From an uncultured Prevotella sp. (GTDB taxonomy: Bacteria; Bacteroidota; Bacteroidia; Bacteroidales; Bacteroidaceae), in contig CAJOFE010000017.1 in NCBI GenBank assembly GCA_905233825.1, positions 1 through 64,000 of the forward strand: a stretch of 64,000 nucleotides of DNA, written 5' to 3'. The position numbers were made by a program, and so were the translations under genes. Below the pieces are notes generated by a model, which made no database searches, was not told where the DNA came from, and was given only the letters and a program-made list of their open reading frames with translations. The number at the start of each line of letters is the position of its first letter. The stretch's first letter is position 1. Below, one piece after another: positions 24,475-31,787 of the stretch.

Positions 24475-26871
24475 ATGCGTCGTCTGTTACTTCCCCTTGC
24501 CATCCTGATGGCAGGTCATCTTTCGGCCCAACAACTGCCCATGCTGCTGTGGTACGACAAACCCGCTACCTATTTTGAGGAGTCGCTGCCCTTGGGCAAT
24601 GGTCGCCTCGGAGCCCTTGTCTATGGCAATCCACAAGAGGACATCATCCAGCTGAACGACATCACTTTATGGACGGGCAAGCCCATCGACCGACAGGAAG
24701 ATGCTGGCGCATCGAAATGGATTCCTGAGATACGCAAAGTACTCTTTGCAGAAGACTACGCTCGTGCCGACTCGTTGCAACTGCACGTGCAAGGCCATAA
24801 CTCCAGCCATTACCAGCCGTTGGGCACGCTACGCATCGTTAGCCATAGTGCACAGCCCTTCACTGCCTATCGCCGTGAGTTGAGTCTTGACTCAGCTTTG
24901 GCGTGCGTCAGCTACGAGCAGGGCGGCATCCACTATCAGCGCGAATACTTAGCATCGGCTCCCGATAGCCTCATCGCCATCCACCTCACGGCCTCACAGC
25001 CTGAAAAATTGAACTTTGAACTTAGCTTTACATCGCTGCTGCCACACAAAGTCAAGGCTACTCGCGGTCAGCTGACAATGTCAGGACATGCCTCTGGTGA
25101 TGCTGCAGAAACCATCCACTTCTGTACCATCATGCGAGTGAATAACATAGGTGGCGAAGTCAGTGCCACCGACTCCTCGCTCGTGCTGCGCAACGTCACC
25201 GAGGCAACCCTCTGGCTTGTTAATGCCACCAGTTTCAACGGCTTCGACCACCACCCTGTACGTGAGGGTGCTCCCTACATCGAACAGGCGAACAACCGCA
25301 CCTGGCATACGGCGAACATCACTTTCGACGAAGTAAAGACCCGCCACATCGCAGACTACCGCCAGTTCTTCGCCCGTGTCAGCCTCTCGCTATCAAGTAA
25401 GTCGCAATATCATAGCAACCTCACCACCGACAAACTCCTTAAGGCGTATAACACAGGCAATGCCGATGCCGATCGTTACTTGGAAACTCTCTATTTCCAA
25501 TATGGCCGTTACTTGCTCATCAGCTGTTCACGCACGCCAGGCGTTCCCGCCAACCTGCAAGGACTTTGGAATCCACACCTGTGGGCACCCTGGCGCGGCA
25601 ACTACACCATCAACATCAACTTGGAAGAGAACTACTGGCCCGCCTTCAACTGTAACCTCGCCGAGATGGCGATGCCGCTCGACGGCTTCCTCACGGCATT
25701 GGCCGAGAACGGACGCTATACTTCGAATAACTATTACGGCATCACACGAGGCTGGTCAGCAGGCCACAATAGCGACATCTGGGCAATGGCCAATCCCGTG
25801 GGCGAGAAGAACGAGCGCCCCGAATGGGCCAACTGGGCCATGGGCGGCGCCTGGTTAATAGAAGCCCTGTGGGACAAATACCAGTTTACGCGCGACGAAG
25901 CCTATCTTCGTCAAACGGCCTACCCACTGATGAAAGGTGCAGCCGAGTTCCTTCTTGACTGGCTCATTCCCAACCCCAACAACCCCGAAGAGCTGATTAC
26001 CGCCCCCAGCACCTCTCCCGAAAACGAATACATCACGGACAAAGGCTACCACGGTATGACCTGCTACGGCTCCACAGCCGATATGGCCATCATCCGCGAG
26101 CTGTTCATCAACACGCTCCAAGCGGCTGCACTTGTAGGCGACGAATCTATCGTCGCCCCCCTTCAAGCTGCCCTACCCCGCCTGCATCCTTACACCGTGG
26201 GCAAGAATGGCGACCTGAACGAGTGGTATTACGACTGGCGTGACTACGACCCGCGCCACCGCCACCAAAGCCACCTCATTGGGCTCTATCCAGGGCAACA
26301 CCTCGCCGTCCAATATGATGCGATGACATCGCATCCACTACTCGACGCTTGCCAGAAAACACTGGAGCAAAAAGGCGACCAAACGACAGGTTGGAGCACA
26401 GGCTGGCGTATCAACCTGTGGGCACGGCTGCACAAAGGCGAGCAGGCCTATCACATCTACCAGAAGTTGCTCTCCTACGTCAGTCCCAATCCAAATGGCG
26501 AGCCACAATATACCCACGGCGGGGGCACTTACCCCAACCTGTTCGATGCTCACCCACCCTTCCAGATTGATGGCAACTTCGGCGGCACCGCTGGCGTATG
26601 TGAAATGCTACTGCAGTCTTACCTCTCACCTCAAGCCGCTCACCACTACACTATTGAACTCCTCCCCGCCCTCCCCTCACAATGGGCCGAAGGCGAGGTA
26701 CAAGGTCTCTGCGCACGTGGCGGTTACGAGGTCAGCATGAAATGGCGCGGAGGTCACATCACCGAAACTACTATCAAAGCACGCCAAAGTGGCCCCGTCA
26801 CCATCATCGGTAACGGGACGGAAAAGACCATCCGCCTCAAGGCCGGAAAGGCCAAGCGTATTAAGTGGTAA
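24475..26871 (+). CDS. Secreted GH95 alpha-L-fucosidase-like hydrolase
   Basis: The GH95 family cleaves alpha-1,2-L-fucose or alpha-L-galactose by inversion. The 798-residue protein has a signal peptide (cleavage near LSAQ), the N-terminal LLWYDKPATYFEESLPLGNGRLG sandwich domain, and an alpha-barrel with all expected active-site residues: the Asn-Ile-Asn pair (380 and 382), the acid Glu in TSPENEY (516) and the Asp in QIDGNFGGTAG (699). Length is normal. It follows the OPT transporter by 3 bp and overlaps the small convergent membrane gene by 11 bp. Whether it acts on fucose or L-galactose cannot be decided here. Confidence 0.92.
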   Translation: MRRLLLPLAILMAGHLSAQQLPMLLWYDKPATYFEESLPLGNGRLGALVYGNPQEDIIQLNDITLWTGKPIDRQEDAGASKWIPEIRKVLFAEDYARADSLQLHVQGHNSSHYQPLGTLRIVSHSAQPFTAYRRELSLDSALACVSYEQGGIHYQREYLASAPDSLIAIHLTASQPEKLNFELSFTSLLPHKVKATRGQLTMSGHASGDAAETIHFCTIMRVNNIGGEVSATDSSLVLRNVTEATLWLVNATSFNGFDHHPVREGAPYIEQANNRTWHTANITFDEVKTRHIADYRQFFARVSLSLSSKSQYHSNLTTDKLLKAYNTGNADADRYLETLYFQYGRYLLISCSRTPGVPANLQGLWNPHLWAPWRGNYTININLEENYWPAFNCNLAEMAMPLDGFLTALAENGRYTSNNYYGITRGWSAGHNSDIWAMANPVGEKNERPEWANWAMGGAWLIEALWDKYQFTRDEAYLRQTAYPLMKGAAEFLLDWLIPNPNNPEELITAPSTSPENEYITDKGYHGMTCYGSTADMAIIRELFINTLQAAALVGDESIVAPLQAALPRLHPYTVGKNGDLNEWYYDWRDYDPRHRHQSHLIGLYPGQHLAVQYDAMTSHPLLDACQKTLEQKGDQTTGWSTGWRINLWARLHKGEQAYHIYQKLLSYVSPNPNGEPQYTHGGGTYPNLFDAHPPFQIDGNFGGTAGVCEMLLQSYLSPQAAHHYTIELLPALPSQWAEGEVQGLCARGGYEVSMKWRGGHITETTIKARQSGPVTIIGNGTEKTIRLKAGKAKRIKW

Positions 26872-27124
26872 CTGGCTGCTGGCGACGATAGGTCCGCACC
26901 ATGAAGATGAGGAAGCCTAAGCCGATAAGAGCAGCTAAGATACCCCCCAGGATGTAAGGCAGACTGTGACTGCCACTACCTCCAGATGAGACACCATCAT
27001 TGATTTGCTGCACAGCACCTTGAATCGTATCAATAGTGTCTTTCGCCACCTTGATGGGAATATCGATGACCCTGCGACGCTCGTCAGGATCATAAGGAAG
27101 GATGTCTGCTAATAATCTAAGCAT
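26861..27124 (-). CDS. Small single-pass membrane protein, unknown
   Basis: The product has 87 residues: a soluble N-terminal half (MLRLLADILPYDPDERRRV...), a Gly/Ser-rich hinge (SSGGSGSHS), and one hydrophobic helix (LPYILGGILAALIGLGFLIF) followed by a basic tail RTYRRQQ. I do not recognise a family. It lies 21 bp downstream of the decayed MFS gene on the same strand, so the two were probably cotranscribed. The last 11 bp overlap the GH95 gene tail to tail. Confidence 0.65.
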   Translation of the reverse strand: MLRLLADILPYDPDERRRVIDIPIKVAKDTIDTIQGAVQQINDGVSSGGSGSHSLPYILGGILAALIGLGFLIFMVRTYRRQQPVTT

Positions 27125-27465
27125 AATTCTTTAGGTTTTATAGGGTTAAAACAATAGTAACACGAGTTGCACCAGCAGCCCGAGGAGGAAGCTGATGCCA
27201 TTGCACAGGAAACTATAGACGACGGCTCGTCGCCAATTTTCAATGAAATACCAGTACCACAGCGCCTCCACGATGACTACCAGCAGTTCGCCCAAAAAGA
27301 TAGTCAGGACGCTGTTACTGACATAGATTACAAAGAGATTCAGCGGCACGTTCGTCAGTATATTCACCACCACCGACGACCACAACACGTCGCCACGCCG
27401 CTCGCGTAGTGACCACAGCACCGCCAGTTCTATCACGATGGTGGGCAGCAACGTCATGAGGAGCT

Positions 27466-27514
27466 GAGAGGTAAGGGGGAAGAGGTGAGAAGTAAGAGGT
27501 GAGAAATGAGGAAC
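27466..27514. repeat. 7 x 7-bp array (GAGAGGT type) in the MFS pseudogene
   Basis: Seven consecutive heptamers, variants of GAGAGGT / AAGAGGT, fill 49 bp without spacers. On the coding strand they read as SPLTSHLFPLT. Confidence 0.85.
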
Positions 27515-27879
27515 CTGTGCTAACAGATAACCGGGCATCAAAGCCGCTGCTAAAAGACCGAAAGCCAGTCCCTCACGACCAGGCATCACGCTGTCGGCCC
27601 AGTAAAGCGTGATGGCCATCGTACCATTGATGAGCAACAACCCTATCCACCATATATGATGAGGGGTGAGCATACAGCAGATGACGCCTGCCAACACCAC
27701 CACGAAGACAATGCCGCGGCGCACCAACCAACCACCCAGCGCCTTGCCCATCATGGCTAAAGCGCCGATGAGCAGCGACATGCTGCCTCCCTTCGTCAGC
27801 CCTGCCGTAAAGGTCTCCCCAGCAAACGAGCGGAACATCACGAAGCCTATTAACAACAACAGAGCACCCCAAACAATAG

Positions 27880-27935
27880 GAGGGGTGAGGGGCGAGGGGC
27901 GAGGGGCAAGGGGCAAGGGGTGAAAGGTGAGAGGT
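27880..27935. repeat. 8 x 7-bp array (GAGGGGC type) in the MFS pseudogene
   Basis: Eight consecutive heptamers, variants of GAGGGGC / AAGGGGC ending in GAAAGGT and GAGAGGT, fill 56 bp. They code for PLTFHPLPLAPRPSPLTPP. Confidence 0.88.
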
Positions 27936-28139
27936 ATTAACCAAAGTACCAGCGCAACGATAGCCAATAATATGACATAGAGCAGCCACCACGCATGCAG
28001 CACTATGCCGACGGCCAGGCCAAAGGCACCGGTTGAAACGAAAACTCCCAAAGCACGAATGTCATTACCCGTCGCGACGGCCACCTGTCTACCGCCCCAA
28101 ACATGGAACAGCGAGTTGCCCAAGCCCAAAAATATAGAA

Positions 28140-28174
28140 GTGAGTAGTGAGTAGTGAATAGTGAATAGTGAGCA
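28140..28174. repeat. 5 x 7-bp array (GTGAATA type) in the MFS pseudogene
   Basis: Five heptamers: GTGAGTA twice, GTGAATA twice, then GTGAGCA. They code for CSLFTIHYSLLT on the minus strand. Confidence 0.88.
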
Positions 28175-28416
28175 TGTTGCTACGCCTAAGGCTAACAAAG
28201 ATACTGATGCCTGCAACAGCAGATGTGGCAGGCGCACGCGATCGGCCAGCATGCCCGTCAGCGGCTCCCAAGAACGGCATCAGCTCAGCTCCGTCAGCCA
28301 ATAGGAACAGGCAACAGGCGCACAGCCCATCAACCAGGAAGTGCAGCGCCGTAGCAATACTCGTCAGCCGTACAACATTACTCATCACATGTGCTTTTTT
28401 CATCATCACGTGGCTG

Positions 28417-28424
28417 CAAAGTTA
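28417..28424 (-). promoter_or_regulatory. TAnnTTTG promoter of the MFS pseudogene
   Basis: TAACTTTG on the minus strand, ending 10 nt before ATG 28406; it is intact although the gene is broken. Confidence 0.6.
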
Positions 28425-28489
28425 CGAAATAATTCTGAATTCCCTACGCACTTTTAGGGATTTTCCTATTGCAGCTTCATAAAAAAAGG

Positions 28490-28497
28490 CTAACTTT
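28490..28497 (+). promoter_or_regulatory. TAnnTTTG promoter of the glycine-zipper lipoprotein gene
   Basis: TAACTTTG with a TTG about 21 bp upstream. The leader (about 25 nt) contains a three-codon ATG AAA CCA TAA mini-frame at 28503. Confidence 0.65.
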
Positions 28498-28527
28498 GCA
28501 GGCATGAAACCATAAACGCGAAAAAAG

Positions 28528-29394
28528 ATGATGAAGAAAGGATTGATTATTATGGTAGGCGCAGCCCTGCTGATGAGCAGCTGCGGAAGCTACGAAGCTA
28601 CGGGTGCATACACCGGTAGCCAGTTTGGCAACATGCTTGGCTCAGCCATCGGCGGCATCGCCGGCGGATGGCGCGGCCATGAGATAGGATCGCTCATCGG
28701 TACGGTGGGTGGAGCAGCAGCAGGTGCCGCCATTGGTCACGCTGCCGATAAAGCACAGGAACGCAGATATGAGGAGCGCGCAGTAGCTCGCCAACAGCAG
28801 GTACGCCAGCGCCGCGCAGAGACACAAAACCGCAGCTATGGCTACGACCAGAGCAGTTATGGGCAGGGGGGGCAAGACCAGAGTGGCTTCGACCCGCAGA
28901 TGCGTGGTGACGACCGCATCACGTTCGACAACGGCAGCACCCCTAATAGTGGCAATGTGCCCAACGTAAGCAACACTCCCAACAGAGGCAACGCCTCCAC
29001 GCAGGGCTTTGGTCTGGCCTTCGGTGCTAATACCGGTCAGGCACTTGTCATCCGCAATGCCGGCATCTATGAAGACCTGCGCGACGGTACCCTCACCCGT
29101 GGTGAGGCCTGCAAAGTGATCTTCGAGATTGCAAACACCTCTGACCAGCCTATCATGGATGTCTTCCCACTCGTGGAAGAGGTCACAGGCAACAAGCACG
29201 TGCACATCTCGCCCAACATGCGCATTGAGAGCATCGCCCCACACCAGTCTGTGCGCTACACTGCCGCCCTCGTTGCCGACCGTGGGCTTCGCAACGGACA
29301 GATTGTAGTACGCGTAGGCGTGGCACAAGGCCGCAACCTCATCAATTCGCAGACCCGTCAGTTCAACGTGCCCACAGCAAAACGGATGAGGTAG
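28528..29394 (+). CDS. Glycine-zipper lipoprotein
   Basis: A 288-residue lipoprotein: signal peptide with lipobox LLMSSC near residues 16-21, then a glycine-zipper segment (GSQFGNMLGSAIGGIAGG... LIGTVGGAAAGAAIG) that likely inserts in or lies on a membrane, an Arg/Gln-rich helix, and a Gln/Gly/Asn-rich linker. The globular C-terminal domain (GQALVIRNAGIYEDLRDGTL... to the end) has a beta-sandwich look. Such proteins sit in the outer membrane and are linked to envelope stress or biogenesis; the exact role is unknown. It is monocistronic, with a divergent MFS pseudogene upstream. Confidence 0.82.
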   Translation: MMKKGLIIMVGAALLMSSCGSYEATGAYTGSQFGNMLGSAIGGIAGGWRGHEIGSLIGTVGGAAAGAAIGHAADKAQERRYEERAVARQQQVRQRRAETQNRSYGYDQSSYGQGGQDQSGFDPQMRGDDRITFDNGSTPNSGNVPNVSNTPNRGNASTQGFGLAFGANTGQALVIRNAGIYEDLRDGTLTRGEACKVIFEIANTSDQPIMDVFPLVEEVTGNKHVHISPNMRIESIAPHQSVRYTAALVADRGLRNGQIVVRVGVAQGRNLINSQTRQFNVPTAKRMR

Positions 29395-29400
29395 AAAGAA

Positions 29401-29607
29401 TCAACTTACTTCCTGCTCCTCGTCCTGAGCGGGAACGCCCTCGGCGAAAAGAAGACGCAGGCCCTGTTCGTAAGCGAACAGGGCTTCTTTGCCTTTCTGA
29501 GTGAGGCGGCAGACGGTTTGGGACAACCTACCCAAACCGCTCTTGCTCACCTCCAAATAGCCTGCCTCTTGCAGCATCTTAATCTGCACGCTGTAGAGAT
29601 GCCGTTT
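29401..29607 (-). pseudogene. N-terminally truncated winged-helix (MarR-like) regulator
   Basis: The open frame (YSVQIKMLQEAGYLEVSKSG...LTQKGKEALFAYEQGL) matches the second half of a winged-helix DNA-binding domain, with the wing between recognition helix and last helix. The N-terminal helices are missing: reading upstream, the frame meets TGA at 29608-29610, inside the 22-bp palindromic array. I read this as a gene whose 5' half has been lost or replaced by the array. A short functional protein from GTG 29589 is unlikely. Confidence 0.65.
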
Positions 29608-29661
29608 TCATGCCTTGGAAACGGCATTTCTAAGGCTTGGAAATGCCGTTTCCTGACTCCA
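29596..29661. repeat. 3 x 22-bp array with alternating palindromes
   Basis: Three 22-bp units (starting near 29596, 29618 and 29640) share a G-AAA-core-TTT plan with core GCCGTTT or its reverse complement. Between units two and three, perfect 14-bp arms (29617-29630 and 29640-29653) enclose a 9-nt loop. Arms ATGCCGTTT (29599-29607) and AAACGGCAT (29619-29627) pair between units one and two, so two hairpins are mutually exclusive. Confidence 0.75.
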
Positions 29662-29742
29662 AAGAAGGCACCTTCATTTTTCACGTATAACTGAATTTTT
29701 AGGATTATCTTTTTATCCGTTCATCCGTGTTTCGATAAAAAA

Positions 29743-29820
29743 GGACGCAGCAAAGTGCCAACTTGAACGCTCCAAAATGAATTTTGGAGGCTCCAAAAAT
29801 GTTTTTGGACGCAGCAAAAT
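29743..29820. repeat. 21-22 bp array with CCAAAA palindromes downstream of the RlpA gene
   Basis: Units begin GCAGCAAA (29747), GCTCCAAAA (29769), GCTCCAAAAA (29790) and GCAGCAAAA (29811), at 22-, 21- and 21-bp spacing. Two are near-perfect hairpins: CTCCAAAAT-GA-ATTTTGGAG and TCCAAAAA-TG-TTTTTGGA. A 12-bp string GGACGCAGCAAA occurs at both ends (29743, 29807). The last unit runs into the RlpA stop codon. Confidence 0.75.
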
Positions 29821-30219
29821 TTACTTCGGCGCGAGCACAGAATCGGTGACGACCTCGACGATGACGGGAGCGATGCCCTGGCGGAGAATGCCGAGCTGCT
29901 TAGCAGCACACCAGGAGAGGTCGATGATACGCCCACGGCCAAAGGGACCGCGATCGGTGACGCGCACCACGACAACACTATCGTTAGCAGGATTGGTGAC
30001 ACGCAAGCGCGTGCCAAAGGGATGGGTGCGGTGGGCACAGGTCAGGCTGTCGTGATGCAACCGCTCGCCGCTACTGGTGAGTCGTCCCGTCGCCCGCTTG
30101 CCGTAGTAGGAGGCGATGCCTTTCTGCGTCTGGCCATAGGCCAGACTAAATGACAAATGACAAATGACAAATGATAAAATCAGGCGGATGATGGACTTAC
30201 TACTCATTGTTCTACTCAT
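29821..30219 (-). CDS. RlpA-like double-psi beta-barrel protein
   Basis: A small exported protein with the RlpA/DPBB fold, linked to peptidoglycan cleavage or binding at the septum or envelope. The core has the family strings [44 protein letters not shown] and AAKQLGI, with the conserved DRGPF. No SPOR domain follows, so it is the short form (132 residues from ATG 30219; ATG 30207 is equally possible). The signal peptide core [10 protein letters not shown] is coded entirely by a heptamer array, which is odd. A second array overlaps the start and continues upstream. Confidence 0.83.
   Translation of the reverse strand: MSRTMSSKSIIRLILSFVICHLSFSLAYGQTQKGIASYYGKRATGRLTSSGERLHHDSLTCAHRTHPFGTRLRVTNPANDSVVVVRVTDRGPFGRGRIIDLSWCAAKQLGILRQGIAPVIVEVVTDSVLAPK
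30148..30175. repeat. 4 x 7-bp array (AAATGAC) coding a signal-peptide core
   Basis: AAATGAC three times, then AAATGAT. On the coding minus strand (GTCATTT repeats) it reads [10 protein letters not shown] within the RlpA-like signal peptide. Confidence 0.88.
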
Positions 30220-30256
30220 TTATCACTTATCATTTATCATTTGTCATTTATCATTT
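30215..30256. repeat. 6 x 7-bp array (ATCATTT) at the RlpA start, inverted to the first
   Basis: CTCATTT, ATCACTT, ATCATTT twice, GTCATTT, ATCATTT. It is in reverse orientation to the AAATGAC array 40 bp away, so the two could pair in single strands. It covers the ATG 30219. Confidence 0.82.
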
Positions 30257-30257
30257 A

Positions 30258-30341
30258 GGGCGAAGCCCGCTACACCACGCCCTGTGCCAGGCGCAATATA
30301 GACCTTGGCTTTGCCGAGCTCTACACCACGCCCTGTGCCAG
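30258..30341. repeat. 21-bp duplication of the gdhA 3' end with small hairpins
   Basis: CTACACCACGCCCTGTGCCA plus G occurs at 30270-30290 and again at 30321-30341; the second copy is the last seven codons and stop of gdhA. Hairpins GGGC-GAA-GCCC (30258-30268) and GGC-TTT-GCC (30307-30315) lie between or beside them. The layout resembles a residual attachment-site duplication, but no element remains. Confidence 0.7.
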
Positions 30342-31661
30342 CATAGCTTTGGCGACCTTCATGAAGCCGGCCACGTTGGCACCTTTCACATAGTTGATAT
30401 AGCCCGAGGGCTCCTTACCGTACTTGACACATTGCTGGTGAATGCCGGCCATAATCTGATGGAGCTTCTGATCGACTTCCTCAGCCGTCCACGACATGCG
30501 CATCGAGTTCTGCGTCATCTCTAGTCCGCTGGTAGCCACACCACCGGCATTGACGGCCTTACCAGGAGCGAAGAGCTGTCCGGCAGCGATGAATTTATTC
30601 ACGGCCTCGGCGGTGCAGCCCATGTTGCTGACCTCGGCGACGCACAGCGGCTTCTGAGCCAGAATCATGTCAGCATCGTCGCCATTGAGCTCGTTCTGCG
30701 TGGCGCAGGGCAGGTAGATGTCGGCCTTCTGCTCCCAAGGTTTCTTCCCCTCGAAGAACTGGGCACCATCGAACTCCTCCTCGTAGGGCTGGCAGACATC
30801 GTTGCCGCTGGCACGAAGCTCCAACAGATACTCTATCTTCTCGGCATCGAGACCAGCGGGGTCGTAGATATAGCCGTCAGGACCGCTGATGGTGATGACC
30901 TTTGCTCCTAACTCGGTAGCCTTCTTAGCGGCACCCCAGGCCACGTTTCCGAAGCCGGAGAGGGCCACCGTCTTACCCTTAATGTCAAGACCGTGGGTCT
31001 CAAGCATGTGGTGTACGAAATAGAGGGCACCATAGCCAGTAGCCTCGGGACGGAGAATAGAGCCGCCCCACTCCAAGCCCTTACCTGTGAGGGTAGCGCC
31101 GTGGAACTGCGAGGTGAGCCGCTTGTACTGTCCAAAGAGGTAGCCAATCTCGCGGGCTCCCACGCCGATGTCACCGGCAGGCACATCCATGTCGGGGCCG
31201 ATGACCTTATAGAGCTCCGTCATAAACGACTGGCAGAACTTCATTACCTCGTTGTCGCTCTTGCCACGAATGCTGAAGTCCGAGCCGCCTTTGCCGCCAC
31301 CCATAGGCAGGGTGGTGAGGGCATTCTTGAACGTCTGCTCAAAGCCTAAGAACTTCAGGATGCTCAGGTTCACAGAGGGGTGGAAGCGCAGACCGCCCTT
31401 ATAGGGACCGATAGCGCTGTTGAACTGCACGCGGTAACCGATATTCACCTGTACTTCGCCCTTGTCATCAACCCAGGGCACGCGGAAGGTGGTGATGCGC
31501 TCGGGCTCAACGATGCGCTCCACTATCTTTGCTTTCTCAAACTCAGGGTGCTGGTTATAGACGTCCTTGATGCTTTCCAGCACTTCGCGGACTGCCTGCA
31601 GGAACTCTGACTCGCCAGGGTGCTTACGCTCCAGGCCTTGCATGATTTTCTCAACTTCCAT
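30321..31661 (-). CDS. gdhA: NADP-type glutamate dehydrogenase
   Basis: Converts 2-oxoglutarate and ammonium to glutamate in the cytoplasm. The 446-residue protein fits the hexameric bacterial type, with the signature LPMGGGKGGSDF (catalytic Lys about 127), the GDIGVGAREIGYLFGQYKR segment, and the NAD(P) fold GFGNVAWGAAKKATELGAKV. Gene order and size are standard. It has a TATCTTTG promoter. The final seven codons are duplicated just after the stop. Confidence 0.96.
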   Translation of the reverse strand: MEVEKIMQGLERKHPGESEFLQAVREVLESIKDVYNQHPEFEKAKIVERIVEPERITTFRVPWVDDKGEVQVNIGYRVQFNSAIGPYKGGLRFHPSVNLSILKFLGFEQTFKNALTTLPMGGGKGGSDFSIRGKSDNEVMKFCQSFMTELYKVIGPDMDVPAGDIGVGAREIGYLFGQYKRLTSQFHGATLTGKGLEWGGSILRPEATGYGALYFVHHMLETHGLDIKGKTVALSGFGNVAWGAAKKATELGAKVITISGPDGYIYDPAGLDAEKIEYLLELRASGNDVCQPYEEEFDGAQFFEGKKPWEQKADIYLPCATQNELNGDDADMILAQKPLCVAEVSNMGCTAEAVNKFIAAGQLFAPGKAVNAGGVATSGLEMTQNSMRMSWTAEEVDQKLHQIMAGIHQQCVKYGKEPSGYINYVKGANVAGFMKVAKAMLAQGVV

Positions 31662-31701
31662 AGTTTTATGTTTTTAAAGTTAATCAGTATGTTGTACACC
31701 G

Positions 31702-31709
31702 CAAAGATA
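31702..31709 (-). promoter_or_regulatory. TAnnTTTG promoter of gdhA
   Basis: TATCTTTG on the minus strand with TTTTGG about 19 bp upstream as -33. Leader about 40 nt. Confidence 0.75.
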
Positions 31710-31734
31710 GCAAATAATCTGCATATGACCAAAA

Positions 31735-31760
31735 GAAAAGGGGAAAAATTTCCCCTTTTC
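31735..31760 (-). terminator. Terminator of the SusC/SusD-fasciclin operon
   Basis: Perfect 12-bp arms GAAAAGGGGAAA and TTTCCCCTTTTC around a 2-nt loop, followed on the minus strand by TTTTGG. It lies 28 bp after the last SusD stop and overlaps the gdhA -33 region. Confidence 0.82.
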
Positions 31761-31787
31761 CTTGCAATTTGTCATTTTCAGGTTGAT

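Larger units (their letters stand above)
27146..28406 (-). pseudogene. Decayed MFS transporter gene with three heptamer arrays
   Basis: The first part (MSNVVRLTSIATALHFLVDG..., ending LFLLADGAEL) lies in one frame from ATG 28406. The rest (EPLTGMLADRVRLPHLLLQA... to the stop at 27146) continues in another frame, joined near 28255-28300, and an in-frame TGA precedes the second part. The stretch normally linking the first helices is missing, so this is a frameshift with a small deletion. The downstream frame stays open for 368 codons and still reads as membrane helices. Three tandem arrays of 7-bp units interrupt it and code for CSLFTIHYSLLT, LPLAPRPSPLTPP and HFSPLTSHLFPLTS. The MFS subfamily is not recognised. 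Confidence 0.75.

Noticed and set aside
24475..26871. GH95, GH35 and GH2 genes as a single polysaccharide utilisation locus
   Set aside because: They are in different operons, orientations and promoters, with housekeeping genes between, and no SusC/SusD genes are adjacent to them.
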